A DNA stretch of 64,000 bases from an uncultured Bacteroides sp. (GTDB taxonomy: Bacteria; Bacteroidota; Bacteroidia; Bacteroidales; Bacteroidaceae), in the NCBI GenBank assembly GCA_900544675.1, contig UQVZ01000008.1:53023-117022 (forward strand), written 5' to 3'. Below, piece by piece: positions 51,832-60,468 of this stretch. The notes beneath the pieces were generated by a model, which worked only from the letters and a program-made list of their open reading frames with translations, had not been told where the DNA came from and did not search any database. The translations under genes were made by a program, and so were the position numbers. Numbering within the stretch: position 1 is the stretch's first letter; each line of letters starts with the position of its first letter.

Positions 51832-53160
51832 TCATTCCTTTTCTTGGTAGAGCAATACCCTGTACCCCGATTTCAGATGCACCTTGACCGTGCGCATCCT
51901 TTTCGAGATGTACTGCGAGATGCCCTGTATCGCCCCTCGCCCCAAGTCGGAGGCGAGCTGCGCCCCCGCGTCGGTCGATATGTTGATGCTGCTGCCGAGC
52001 GAGCTGCCCATGTTCGCCCCGATTTCCTTTGCCGCGTCTATCTCCATCGAGCCGGGTATGAAGATGCCCGCCTGCCCGTCGCTGTCGTACACCTCCAGTT
52101 CTACCGGGATGATGCTTCCCCCGTGTTCCAGCGAGGTGATGCCGATGCCGAGCCTTTCGCCCTGCAACCGTGCCGCGCCCACAAGGAGCGTGTTCCGGGG
52201 GATGACGCGCCCCGACACGCGCATCGGCTCCAGCAGCCGGAGCTTCACCGTCTGCCCGTCCGTGAGGGTCTGGTCGCCCTGCACGCAGGCGGCGATGGTG
52301 TTCTTTTCCGAGGCTTCCGCCGTGCCGATGGCGGTATGGAAACCGTAGTTCCGTTCACCCGCGTAGTCAGCGATGAAAGCCGAGTCCGTCATGGGCTGCG
52401 GCAAGGCGGATACCACCGCCGGACGCACCCCGCTTACCGGTTCAGCCTTCATGCTCTTTCCGTCCGCCTTGGCGGATGTTTCCATTTCTTCGGGCTGTGC
52501 GGTCTGTCCGGCATTGCCCTTCCCGTTCTGGTACTTCGCTGCCAGTTCGTAGGACTTTTCCAAGAGTGTGACCTGTTCCTCCATCGAGGACGGCTTGCCC
52601 TCCTGCGCCATCAGCATGGCTTCCAGTTCGTCGATGCGTTCCCGAAGCTCCTCCTTTTCCCGGTCCTCCTTCGGCGGCTCGTAGAACGTGCCCAGCGAAG
52701 TGCTCAGCCGCTCATAGGCGGCAGCGGAGGTGCGTATGCCCGCCTGTTGCTTATCGGCACGCTCATTTTCGGACGGTTCCGTCTGTGTCAGGCGGTAGTC
52801 GTCCGATGCAGCCGCCGTGTCCGGCTTTTCCGCGCCGTCGTGCCAGAACGAGGACAGGTCGCCCACCATGCCCCGGCGTTCTTTCTGCCGGTTCTCCAAC
52901 TGCAACTGCTCGTAGGCTTTCGCCTTGTCACCGATGATTTTCGAGTCTTCGGGCAGGGGCATGTCCGTGTTGAATCCCTGACCCTGCTTTGCCTTCTCCC
53001 TGTCCTCGGAGGACGGTGCGAAGATGAGCCATAGGCAGCCCAAGAACAACAGTCCCATCAGCGGATAGACCAGCATCTTCTTGCGTTGCTGCCGCTGCTG
53101 TTCGGTCAGCGGCTTCTTCTCTTTCGTTTCATTTTTCTTCTGTTCCTTTTCCATATACAT
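51832..53160 (-). CDS. traM: Conjugal transfer protein TraM (VirB10-like)
   Basis: 442 residues (start at 53160 or 53154). A charged cytosolic N-terminus (KKNETKEKKPLTEQQRQQRK) is followed by one membrane helix (MLVYPLMGLLFLGCLWLIFA, about 30-50), a Glu/Gln-rich coiled linker and a C-terminal beta domain (about 270-440; AACVQGDQTLTDGQTVKLRL, VIPRNTLLVGAARLQGERLG, EIGANMGSSLGSSINISTDA). This is the VirB10/TrbI layout spanning inner to outer membrane. The start overlaps the end of traL. Confidence 0.9.
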   Translation of the reverse strand: MYMEKEQKKNETKEKKPLTEQQRQQRKKMLVYPLMGLLFLGCLWLIFAPSSEDREKAKQGQGFNTDMPLPEDSKIIGDKAKAYEQLQLENRQKERRGMVGDLSSFWHDGAEKPDTAAASDDYRLTQTEPSENERADKQQAGIRTSAAAYERLSTSLGTFYEPPKEDREKEELRERIDELEAMLMAQEGKPSSMEEQVTLLEKSYELAAKYQNGKGNAGQTAQPEEMETSAKADGKSMKAEPVSGVRPAVVSALPQPMTDSAFIADYAGERNYGFHTAIGTAEASEKNTIAACVQGDQTLTDGQTVKLRLLEPMRVSGRVIPRNTLLVGAARLQGERLGIGITSLEHGGSIIPVELEVYDSDGQAGIFIPGSMEIDAAKEIGANMGSSLGSSINISTDAGAQLASDLGRGAIQGISQYISKRMRTVKVHLKSGYRVLLYQEKE

Positions 53161-53407
53161 TATTATATAGGTTCATATTCTCCTGCATCGGCAGGTCCAA
53201 TTTCTCGATGTGCCGTATCTCCATTGCCCCGTTCCCCTTGCCGAAACCGGCGATGGCGGTGACGGTCATGTACAGGCAGAGCGAGGCGAAAGCGGCAAAT
53301 GCCGTGAGGACTATCCCCAGACGCGCCTTCGGCGGCAGGGCTTCCAGTTTCCTGCGCACCCTGCCTTTCAAGCCTTCAATCAGAGTTTTCATCTTTCCCA
53401 TACGCAC
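53129..53407 (-). CDS. traL: Conjugal transfer protein TraL (DUF3989)
   Basis: 92 residues with one central helix (LGIVLTAFAAFASLCLYMTV) flanked by a basic N-terminus (MKTLIEGLKGRVRRKLEALP) and an acidic C-terminus. Matches DUF3989/TraL. An inner ATG at 53392 is possible. One base separates it from the traK stop and its end overlaps traM by about 30 bases. Confidence 0.85.
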   Translation of the reverse strand: MRMGKMKTLIEGLKGRVRRKLEALPPKARLGIVLTAFAAFASLCLYMTVTAIAGFGKGNGAMEIRHIEKLDLPMQENMNLYNNVYGKGTEEK

Positions 53408-53408
53408 A

Positions 53409-54032
53409 TCATCTTTCTATGGTCCGGATGTCCTTGTTCTCCAGCACCGTGAAGCCCTCGATGGTAAAACCGTTCGGGTTGTCGTCCGAGCGGCTTGCGT
53501 TGAGCAGGCGGCAGGCGGTCACAAGCGTGCGTTCCGTCACGTTGCTCTCGCGGATAATCATCTGACGGGCGTATGTCCGCGCCTCGTAGGGGTAGCGGTC
53601 AAAGTTGCACACCACGCTGTCCACCTGAAGCACCTGGTTGATGTTGCCGGCGATGATTCGGTTGTAGAAGCCCTTTTCGGCAAAGTCGGCGTAGTAGTTG
53701 TACGCGCTCTTGTCCGCCAAGAGCAGGGCACGCTTCACGTTGTGTTCTATCGCGCTTTTCTCCGGCGAGAGCGTGAAAAACAGTTCATGAAAACGGCGCA
53801 CGTGTTCCCTCGCTTCCGCCGGACGGTTCTGCGACAGGTCCTGCGAGAGCGCGAGCATCAGGCTCTTGCCCCCGTCGAGGACGTATATCTTCTGCCGTTG
53901 CGCTTCGGCGAAGCGGAAGGCGCATACCACCGAGCAGACCACCACGAGGGCGCAGGCCGCCGTATAGACGATGCCGAACAGACGTATCTGCCGGAAACTC
54001 GTCTCGATGTTCTTTAATGATTTGAATTCCAT
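53409..54032 (-). CDS. traK: Conjugal transfer protein TraK (VirB8-like)
   Basis: 207 residues. A short cytosolic lead (MEFKSLKNIETSFRQIRLFG), a membrane helix (IVYTAACALVVVCSVVCAFR, about 21-41) and a periplasmic domain (about 60-205: YVLDGGKSLMLALSQDLSQN, HVRRFHELFFTLSPEKSAIE, INQVLQVDSVVCNFDRYPYE, TRTLVTACRLLNASRSDDNP-like). This is the VirB8/TraK plan. A hairpin-rich 127-base gap separates it from traJ upstream. Confidence 0.88.
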   Translation of the reverse strand: MEFKSLKNIETSFRQIRLFGIVYTAACALVVVCSVVCAFRFAEAQRQKIYVLDGGKSLMLALSQDLSQNRPAEAREHVRRFHELFFTLSPEKSAIEHNVKRALLLADKSAYNYYADFAEKGFYNRIIAGNINQVLQVDSVVCNFDRYPYEARTYARQMIIRESNVTERTLVTACRLLNASRSDDNPNGFTIEGFTVLENKDIRTIER

Positions 54033-54087
54033 TTTCTTTTCGTCTTTCTTTTTCTGTTTGTAAAATCATCATTCAGTATCCTTTTTC

Positions 54088-54146
54088 CGAAGTGGCACTT
54101 CGGGGAGGTCAGAGTGGCACATAGGCAACCCCAATGTGCCACTTCG
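54088..54146. promoter_or_regulatory. Hairpin between traJ and traK
   Basis: CGAAGTGGCACTTCGGGG (54088-54105) pairs with 54129-54146 at 16 of 18 positions, and GTGGCAC recurs in the loop (54114-54120). It lies in the longest gap inside the core of the tra operon. Confidence 0.6.
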
Positions 54147-54159
54147 ACCGTTCCGGCTG

Positions 54160-55185
54160 TTACCTCTTGAACACCTTTCCAGCCGTTCCCTTGATGAGCT
54201 TCCCGGCACGCCCCGCCACGTTTCCTGCGGCTGCACCTGCCACGCTGCCGCCCAAAGCCCCGGCGGTCCCGATGTTCTTGTTGTAGCTGCCGATGCCGCC
54301 TCCGGCTTGGATAATCCAGCCCGCCACCGTCGGTATGGTGAAATAACCCACGATGCCGATGATAAGGAACACGATGTACACCCCGTCGCTTGCATCCAGC
54401 GAAAAGTTCGGGTCGGTCTGCATACGCTCGATGTCCTGCTGGAGCATCAGTATCTGGATTTTCGCCAGTATGGTGCTGAACAAATCCGACACGGGAAGCC
54501 ACAGGTAAATCTGTATGTAGCGGCTGAACCACGCCGAGAGCGTTGAGTGGAAGCCGTCCCACACGGAGAAGGCGAAGGCTATCGGTCCCAGTATGGACAG
54601 CACCACGAGGAAGAACGTCCGTAGCGTGTCGATGATGAGTGCGGCTGCGGCGAACATCAGTTCAAGCAGTTCGCGGAACCAGTCACGCACGCTTTTCTTG
54701 ATGTTGTACGCCGCCCGGTCCATGTACATCCCCGTCATCGTCACGAGATCCGAGGGCGACCAGCCCAGCTCGTCCAGCTGCCGGTCAAACTCCTCGTCTG
54801 AGGCGAGGTAGGCGGTTTCCGGGTTGCGCATCAGCGCCTCGTACTCCAGTTTGTCCTTCTGCTCCCGGTACTCGTTCATGTCGAAGGTCTGTTCTTCGAG
54901 AATCCCGTGTACACCCTGCACGATGGGACTCAGCACGCTGTTCATCGTGCCCAATACGATGGTCGGGAAGAACAGGATGCACAGACCTAATGCAAAAGGT
55001 CTCAGCAGCGGGTACACGTCTATCGCTTCGGCTCGTGCCAACGACTGCCATACGCGCATCGCCACGTAGAACAGTGCGCCCAGCCCGGCAAGCCCCTTCG
55101 CCACGCCCGTCATGTCCGCGCAGAGCGGCATCATCTCGTCGTAGAGCGAAAGGAGTATCTGGTGAAGGTTGTCGAACTCTCCCAT
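54160..55185 (-). CDS. traJ: Conjugal transfer protein TraJ (VirB6-like)
   Basis: 341 residues, polytopic: helices around VAKGLAGLGALFYVAMRVWQ, PFALGLCILFFPTIVLGTMN, LMFAAAALIIDTLRTFFLVV, LSILGPIAFAFSVWDGFHST and GVYIVFLIIGIVGYFTIPTV. It ends with a Gly/Ala-rich tail (GGSVAGAAAGNVAGRAGKLI). Matches the TraJ/VirB6 inner-membrane channel component. It ends three bases before the traI frame region on the upstream side, consistent with coupling. Confidence 0.9.
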   Translation of the reverse strand: MGEFDNLHQILLSLYDEMMPLCADMTGVAKGLAGLGALFYVAMRVWQSLARAEAIDVYPLLRPFALGLCILFFPTIVLGTMNSVLSPIVQGVHGILEEQTFDMNEYREQKDKLEYEALMRNPETAYLASDEEFDRQLDELGWSPSDLVTMTGMYMDRAAYNIKKSVRDWFRELLELMFAAAALIIDTLRTFFLVVLSILGPIAFAFSVWDGFHSTLSAWFSRYIQIYLWLPVSDLFSTILAKIQILMLQQDIERMQTDPNFSLDASDGVYIVFLIIGIVGYFTIPTVAGWIIQAGGGIGSYNKNIGTAGALGGSVAGAAAGNVAGRAGKLIKGTAGKVFKR

Positions 55186-55188
55186 AGG

Positions 55189-55833
55189 CTACCAGTACCT
55201 TTCGTTAGCCGTTCCGTACAGCGACATCACCCGGTCCATGTCGTTCTTCTTCCTTGCCCGCAGGTAGCTCACCGAGATGGTCTTGCCCGTGTAGTAGCGC
55301 ACGAGGTTGCGGTAGTTCATCAGGCTGCGGTAGGCGTTGTCGATAATTGCCAGCCGTTCCGCGTCCGAGAGCGACATCCCCGTGACGTTCACCACGTTCT
55401 TCAAATCTTGCAGCACGTCCGAGCTTTCGTCTATCAGCATGGCGTAGCCCGACGAGATGGCGGCAAGCTCATCGGGTGTATAGTTCTCGTCCGAGAGCAT
55501 CTTCTGGTAGTTTTCCACATAGATTTCGGAGATTTCCATGACCAGCCCGATGCTCTTCGTCACCTTCACGCCGCCTCTTACCACGTCATGCACGGCTTGG
55601 AGGGCGTCGTAATACTTCTTGCCCTGCTCGAACACTTTCTTGGTTTCCAGAAAGCCGTTCAGGGTGTTCGCCTTCGTGCCCGCCGTCTCCACCATCTCCT
55701 TGGCGGAGTTGATGATGCTCTGGGCGAGGTTGCCGGGGTCGGACACCACCCACTGGGCGTTTGCCGTGCCCGCACCCGTGAGGCACAGGCAGACCGCTAT
55801 CAGCGGCATTTTCAGTTTCTGTCTCATTCTCAT
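55189..55833 (-). CDS. traI: Conjugal transfer protein TraI (DUF4141)
   Basis: 214 residues, signal peptide MRMRQKLKMPLIAVCLCLTG then AGTANAQW. The mature helical part (WVVSDPGNLAQSIINSAKEM, VETAGTKANTLNGFLETKKV, FEQGKKYYDALQAVHDVVRG) matches DUF4141/TraI, a VirB5-like periplasmic or pilus-tip protein by position. ACCACTAAATCCA lies immediately upstream of the start, identical to the traN leader. Confidence 0.9.
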   Translation of the reverse strand: MRMRQKLKMPLIAVCLCLTGAGTANAQWVVSDPGNLAQSIINSAKEMVETAGTKANTLNGFLETKKVFEQGKKYYDALQAVHDVVRGGVKVTKSIGLVMEISEIYVENYQKMLSDENYTPDELAAISSGYAMLIDESSDVLQDLKNVVNVTGMSLSDAERLAIIDNAYRSLMNYRNLVRYYTGKTISVSYLRARKKNDMDRVMSLYGTANERYW

Positions 55834-55835
55834 TC

Positions 55836-55853
55836 ACGTTGGATTTAGTGGTA
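55836..55853 (-). promoter_or_regulatory. Shared leader motif upstream of traI
   Basis: In the sense direction TACCACTAAATCCAACGT, ending two bases before the traI ATG. Confidence 0.7.
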
Positions 55854-55863
55854 CATTAGTTTT

Positions 55864-56277
55864 TTATTGTCCTTCCTTCTTTTCGCCGTCCGAAGCGTCC
55901 TCCATATTTACCCGGATGTAGTCGCCGTTCGGCGAGAAGGTCAGCACGTCCGTTTCCTCGTTGTACGCCACGTCGATGCGGAAGCCCGTGTTCATGTAGA
56001 GGTTGCCGTTCTCCTCCCGCTGGAGCAGGTAGGTTTCCGGCTTCAGCCTGCGGCGCACGCCCGACCGCCGAAACAGCGTCACCTTGTAGTGTTCACCCTC
56101 CTTGTACACCAGCACATCGGGTCCCGCCTCCGCACTCTGCCAGTTGCCGCAAATCTTCTCGCGGACGTCTTCGTTTTCCTTCATTACCGTTTCGCAGGCT
56201 TGCAGCATCAGCGATGCCAAGCCAATCAGACCGCCGCAAAGCAACAGCCGTTGTGTCTTTGTCAGTTCAATGTTCAT
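55864..56277 (-). CDS. DUF3876 lipoprotein in traH position
   Basis: 137 residues. Signal GLIGLASLMLQACE with a lipobox-like LQAC. The rest is a small beta domain (ICGNWQSAEAGPDVLVYKEG, EHYKVTLFRRSGVRRRLKPE, TYLLQREENGNLYMNTGFRI, DVLTFSPNGDYIRVNM). The charged C-terminus ends in GEKKEGQ. Matches DUF3876, found between traG and traI on CTnDOT-type elements. Function unknown. Confidence 0.8.
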   Translation of the reverse strand: MNIELTKTQRLLLCGGLIGLASLMLQACETVMKENEDVREKICGNWQSAEAGPDVLVYKEGEHYKVTLFRRSGVRRRLKPETYLLQREENGNLYMNTGFRIDVAYNEETDVLTFSPNGDYIRVNMEDASDGEKKEGQ

Positions 56278-56331
56278 AATTCTTCAATTCTTGTTTTTTT
56301 TTAGTTGATTAAAAATGTCTCTTGACCTCAT

Positions 56332-56389
56332 ACGCCGTTAGAGATACCCTTATACGCCGTATGTGGTGGTCTCAAACGCCGTATGTGGT
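56332..56389. repeat. Short direct repeats between traG and the DUF3876 gene
   Basis: ACGCCGTATGTGGT occurs at 56353-56366 and 56376-56389, with a partial ACGCCGT at 56332-56338, spaced 21-23 bases. Confidence 0.65.
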
Positions 56390-56407
56390 CGGTGATGTTT
56401 CCATCGG

Positions 56408-58915
56408 TCACTTCTCGTCCAGCCGTTTCTCCGCAATCTGCCGGATGGCGGCTTCCATGTCGCCGCCCAGTTTTTCCGCCAGTTCGCGCACTTCCATCTT
56501 CTCCGTTTCCTCCGTCGTGTAGGCCAGATATTCCTGCATGGACACCTCCGTGGCGTACACCGCCGACTGCGTGCCGCCAAGTCCTATCCACACTTCTTTG
56601 TACCGTCGTGACGGGTCGTTGGATTGGTTGATGGAGAGTATCTGTGACTTCTCCTTTTCCGTCAGCCCCAGGAGGGACTGTATCTGGTCAAAGCGGTTCA
56701 TGAACTTCCGCTGGTCAAGCAGTATCTTGCAGTCCGAGTTGTTGATGATGCTTTCCTTCACAATCGGCGACGAAATGATGTCGTCCACCTCCTGCGTCAC
56801 CACAATCGCCTCCCCGAAGTATTTTCTGACCGTCTTGTACATATACCTCAGATAATCAGCCATGTTCGCCGAGGAAAGGGCCTTCCAAGCCTCTTCCACA
56901 ATCAGGAGCTTTCTGACGCCTTTGAGCCGCCGCATCTTGTTGATGAATGCCTCCATGATGATTATTGTCACCACCGGGAAAAGCTCGGCATTATCCTTCA
57001 CGGCATCAATTTCGAAGACCACGAACCGCTTGTGCAGCAGGTCGATGTTCTCCGTGGAGTTGAGCAGGAAGTCGTAGCGGCCGCCCCTGTAATACTGCCG
57101 GAGCGTGGTCAGGAAGTTGTCGATGTTGAAGTCCGACTTCGCCACCTTGATGTAGCGTTCCTCCATCTCCTTGCGGTACACGTCCCTCATGTATTCGTAG
57201 AACGAGTTGAACGACGGCACGATGTTCTTGTCCTGACCGAGCAGGAGGATGTAGGCGTTCACCGCGCTGCCCAGCTCCGCCGACTCCGTTTTCGTGGCGG
57301 GTTCGTTCTCGCTTTTCCATAGGGTGAGCAGCAGCGTCTTGATGCTGTCCTTCTTCTCCACGTCGAACACCCCGTCGTCCGTGTAGAACGGGTTGAACGA
57401 GATGGGCTTCTCCTCCGTGTAGGTGAAGTAGATGCCGTCCCTGCCCTTCGTTTTGCGGTGTATCATCTCGCACAGCCCCTGGTAGGAGTTGCCCGTGTCC
57501 ACCAGTACCACGTGGGAGCCTTGCTCAAAGTATTGGCGGACCAGATGGTTCATGAAGAACGACTTGCCGCTGCCCGAAGGCCCCAGCACGAACTTGTTTC
57601 TATTGGTCGTCACGCCGCGCTTCATCGGCAGGTCGGAGATGTCGATGTGCAGGGGCTTGCCGCTGATGCGGTCCGCCATGCGAATGCCGAAGGCCGACGG
57701 AGAGTCCTTGTAGTTGGTCTCGCCCGCGAAGAGGCATACCGCCTGTCCGATGAACGTGTGGAACGACTCTTCTGCCGGAAAGTCCGCCGCATTGCCGGGG
57801 ATGCCTGCCCAGAACAGTGTCGGGCAGTCCGTCGTGTTGTGGCGCGGCACGCAGCCCATGCTTGCCAGCTGGCTGCCCACATCATTTTTGATGCGTTTCA
57901 GTTCCTCCGTGTCGTCGCTCCACGCCATCACGTTGAAGTGGGCGCAGACGGACTTCAGCCCCTGCGAGTGCGCCTCGTTCAGGTATTCCTCCACCCATTC
58001 GCGGTTGATGGCGTTCTGGCGGCTGTACCGGGAGAGCGACTGCATGTTGCGTGCAGCCTTCTCGAAGCGGCGCAGCTCCTCGTCGCTGTTGCCGATGAAC
58101 ACGTACTGGTTGTAGATGTGGTTGCAGGGCAGCAGCAGGCCCAGCGGTGCGGCGAACGACAGGCGGCAGTCCGAGCGGTCGGTGGAGAGCCGCTCGTAAC
58201 GGCAGTCCGTCGCCACCGCAGCGGGCAGGTCTTCCGTGTCCGACAGGGTGTGCAGGCACAGCCGGTTGTCGCCGACGCGCATCTCCCTCGCCGTCATCTC
58301 GATGTCCTCCAGACAGTCCACGTTACCCAGCGACAGGGCGAAGTACCTCCCGATGATGCCCGTTTCCTTATCAGTTCCGACAAGCTCGTCATCGGAGAGC
58401 CGGCGCAGTTTGATATGCCCCGAATCGTTCAGGATACGCGCGAACTGCTCCACCGCCTCGATGAACTTCACCGCCGTTTCCTTGTCCTGTATCTCCTTCG
58501 GCACGATGTGCCCCCGGCACAGCGTGTTCCAGTTGCTCTGCTGGCGCAGCCGTTCCTTCGTAGTCTTCGTCAGGAACAGGTAGCACTTGTGGTGCAGGAA
58601 CGGACGCTCGTTGAAGTGCATCTCGTAGCTGCGGGCGAGGAAGCCCATGTCCTCCCGGCCGAGGTCGGGGCGGTACCGCTCCTTCACGTACCAGTCCTGC
58701 TTGTGCAGCACCGAATGGTCGGGCAGCACCTTTATCGCCTTGCACCACGCGGCGTGGATGTTCTCGTATTCCTCCGCCGTGACGGTATAGACCTCCGGCA
58801 GCTCCACCTCGAAGGCGGCGGTGATGTCCGCGTCCTTCGAGACGATGCAGCCGTGTTCCACCGATAGCAGGGGGAAGCGGCTTTCCAGCGTGGTGGCTTT
58901 CATTACATTTCTCAT
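56408..58915 (-). CDS. traG: Conjugation ATPase TraG (VirB4-like)
   Basis: 835 residues from the ATG at 58915, which overlaps the traF stop (58912-58915). The frame is open further upstream to 59104 but that part is the traF gene in another frame. The N-terminal half is the VirB4/TrbE domain (LESRFPLLSVEHGCIVSKDA; FLTKTTKERLRQQSNWNTLC). The ATPase core has Walker A GPSGSGKSFFMNHLV near residue 445 and Walker B RKLLIVEEAWKALSS near 670, plus VTQEVDDI. It powers assembly and transfer on the cytosolic face. Confidence 0.95.
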   Translation of the reverse strand: MRNVMKATTLESRFPLLSVEHGCIVSKDADITAAFEVELPEVYTVTAEEYENIHAAWCKAIKVLPDHSVLHKQDWYVKERYRPDLGREDMGFLARSYEMHFNERPFLHHKCYLFLTKTTKERLRQQSNWNTLCRGHIVPKEIQDKETAVKFIEAVEQFARILNDSGHIKLRRLSDDELVGTDKETGIIGRYFALSLGNVDCLEDIEMTAREMRVGDNRLCLHTLSDTEDLPAAVATDCRYERLSTDRSDCRLSFAAPLGLLLPCNHIYNQYVFIGNSDEELRRFEKAARNMQSLSRYSRQNAINREWVEEYLNEAHSQGLKSVCAHFNVMAWSDDTEELKRIKNDVGSQLASMGCVPRHNTTDCPTLFWAGIPGNAADFPAEESFHTFIGQAVCLFAGETNYKDSPSAFGIRMADRISGKPLHIDISDLPMKRGVTTNRNKFVLGPSGSGKSFFMNHLVRQYFEQGSHVVLVDTGNSYQGLCEMIHRKTKGRDGIYFTYTEEKPISFNPFYTDDGVFDVEKKDSIKTLLLTLWKSENEPATKTESAELGSAVNAYILLLGQDKNIVPSFNSFYEYMRDVYRKEMEERYIKVAKSDFNIDNFLTTLRQYYRGGRYDFLLNSTENIDLLHKRFVVFEIDAVKDNAELFPVVTIIIMEAFINKMRRLKGVRKLLIVEEAWKALSSANMADYLRYMYKTVRKYFGEAIVVTQEVDDIISSPIVKESIINNSDCKILLDQRKFMNRFDQIQSLLGLTEKEKSQILSINQSNDPSRRYKEVWIGLGGTQSAVYATEVSMQEYLAYTTEETEKMEVRELAEKLGGDMEAAIRQIAEKRLDEK

Positions 58916-59247
58916 ACGTTTCTTCCTTTCTTCTTTTTTTGTCTTAACAGTCTGGACACCCGTCGGCGGTGGAGTACATGGCGGGGGCGCATCCGTGCTG
59001 CGCCCAGCTTCATCAGCCCGTGTTCGCCGTATTTGGCATTCAGGCGGAACGTAAGCCACACGAGCGAGGAAGCGGACACCACACCGAAGCCGATGCAGAG
59101 CCACTGGCCCGCGCCTGCCATGTACAGGATGATGAAGAGGACGAAGGCGGCAAGCAGCCCGCCTGCGAACAGGAAGAGGTATTGCGCCTTCAGTCCCTTG
59201 AACTCCACCGGACGGCCGATGCCCTTGTTGACGGGGTATTCAGCCAT
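58912..59247 (-). CDS. traF: Conjugal transfer protein TraF (DUF4133, VirB3-like)
   Basis: 111 residues: MAEYPVNKGIGRPVEFKGLK, then two adjacent helices (YLFLFAGGLLAAFVLFIILY and GAGQWLCIGFGVVSASSLVW) and a basic tail (MRPRHVLHRRRVSRLLRQKK). This is the two-helix VirB3 plan, typically just before the VirB4 ATPase, to which it is coupled by an ATGA overlap. Confidence 0.92.
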   Translation of the reverse strand: MAEYPVNKGIGRPVEFKGLKAQYLFLFAGGLLAAFVLFIILYMAGAGQWLCIGFGVVSASSLVWLTFRLNAKYGEHGLMKLGAARMRPRHVLHRRRVSRLLRQKKKKGRNV

Positions 59248-59289
59248 TGTCCTTACACCTTATTATATATGTATGGGAATGTACGTTTA

Positions 59290-59601
59290 TTAAAGGAAGA
59301 ACGAACGGAGAATCGTCGCGCTCACAATCAGGAAGATGCACGCCCCGAACCAGCTCGCGGCGGTCTTCGAGGTGTCGGGGTCGCCCGATGAGAACTTGCC
59401 ATACACCTTGATGCCCCCGATAAGCCCGACGACCGCTCCGATGGCGTAGATGAGTTTCGTGCCGGGGTCGAAATAGCTGGTCACGAGGTTGGTAGCCTCA
59501 TTGATGCCCGCCATGCCGTTGCCTTGTGCGGACGCTGAGATGTTTGCAGCCACCAGAAGGGCTGCGAGAATGATTTGTTTTTTCTTCAATGTCTTTGTCA
59601 T
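59290..59601 (-). CDS. traE: Conjugal transfer protein TraE (DUF4134, pilin-like)
   Basis: 103 residues. An N-terminal signal (KKKQIILAALLVAANISASA), then two hydrophobic helices (PGTKLIYAIGAVVGLIGGIK and TAASWFGACIFLIVSATILR) around a short polar loop. This is the VirB2-pilin plan (DUF4134). It follows a 174-base leader after traD that contains the shared ACCACTAAATCCA motif, so it may be separately expressed as pilins often are. Confidence 0.9.
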   Translation of the reverse strand: MTKTLKKKQIILAALLVAANISASAQGNGMAGINEATNLVTSYFDPGTKLIYAIGAVVGLIGGIKVYGKFSSGDPDTSKTAASWFGACIFLIVSATILRSFFL

Positions 59602-59695
59602 AATCGTTTCTTTTTTTGTGCCTCCGGGTTGGATAGTCCCTTTGGCGGTTGATACTTGTTTTTTACTTCTTGCGGCTTTGGATGAAGCCGGCTTG

Positions 59696-59708
59696 TGGAT
59701 TTAGTGGT
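59696..59708 (-). promoter_or_regulatory. Shared leader motif upstream of traE
   Basis: ACCACTAAATCCA in the sense direction, about 95 bases before the traE ATG, in a GC-rich leader with GGCTT/AAGCC hairpins. Confidence 0.6.
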
Positions 59709-59775
59709 TCGGTGGCAAGCCGTGGTTTAGCCGTAGTCGATTTTCTTTTTTCGCATCATTGTTACGTTTTACTTG

Positions 59776-60468
59776 TTATACAAAATCACGGATGTTGAAA
59801 TCCTCAATATTATCCGGAACTGCGGGCGCTTTCTTGGGCATTACCGCCGGTGCCGGTTTTGCCTGAGCCGCCGACACGGAGTCCAGATAGTAGTCCATCA
59901 GCTCGTCCAGCTTCTTGCGGGTCGCCTCCGAACTCTTTTCTATCATCGCGAACAGTTCGTTTCCTTTCATGTCGCAGAACACCATTCCGGCGTGTCGGCG
60001 TTCCTCTTTCGTGGCTTTCGGTTTCTTCGCTGTCCGCATGGCAAGGTCGATGTCCTCGAAGGTCAATCCGCCCGCTTCATGGGGTTCGCCGTCGTAATCC
60101 CCGTCTTCGTCATATTCCGCTCCGATGTCGGAAACACGCTTGTCGGCAAACACGTCATCCAGTTCCTCATCGGGCACTTGGCGCGGATGTCGTCCCAGCG
60201 TTTCGTCGGCAAAAGTAACGTCCTTTTCGTCCACCGCCTCGGCTTTCACGGAAGTGGCAGCTTCTGACACCGTGGTGTCCTTTTCTGTCCTCGTCCGTTC
60301 CGGCATCCTGAACTTGCTCTTGCCCATGATGTCGGGCAGCGGCTCCTGCCGTGCCTGTTCCGCGCTATCGTGATGGTCGGCCTTCCGCGTTTCCCGGTGT
60401 TCCCATGTCAAGTAGAACAGCACCCACAGGTTGCACATCATCATCAGGACTATCAGCAGCGTCACCAT
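59776..60468 (-). CDS. traD: Conjugal transfer protein TraD
   Basis: 230 residues. One N-terminal helix (MVTLLIVLMMMCNLWVLFYL) anchors a long, highly charged, probably disordered region (about 25-150) and a short conserved segment (LTFEDIDLAMRTAKKPKATK, VFCDMKGNELFAMIEKSSEA, TRKKLDELMDYYLDSV), ending in AVPDNIEDFNIRDFV. Matches the TraD of CTnDOT-type elements, not the F-plasmid coupling protein of the same name. Starts overlapping the preceding DUF3408 gene by seven bases. Confidence 0.82.
   Translation of the reverse strand: MVTLLIVLMMMCNLWVLFYLTWEHRETRKADHHDSAEQARQEPLPDIMGKSKFRMPERTRTEKDTTVSEAATSVKAEAVDEKDVTFADETLGRHPRQVPDEELDDVFADKRVSDIGAEYDEDGDYDGEPHEAGGLTFEDIDLAMRTAKKPKATKEERRHAGMVFCDMKGNELFAMIEKSSEATRKKLDELMDYYLDSVSAAQAKPAPAVMPKKAPAVPDNIEDFNIRDFV

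Noticed and set aside
57458..58867. 469-codon plus-strand frame opposite traG
   Set aside because: Antisense shadow produced by G+C-rich codon usage in traG; Val/Arg/His-rich with no family.
58916..59104. 63-residue N-terminal extension of TraG
   Set aside because: It overlaps traF in another frame. The ATG at 58915 gives the normal VirB4-like start and an ATGA coupling with traF.
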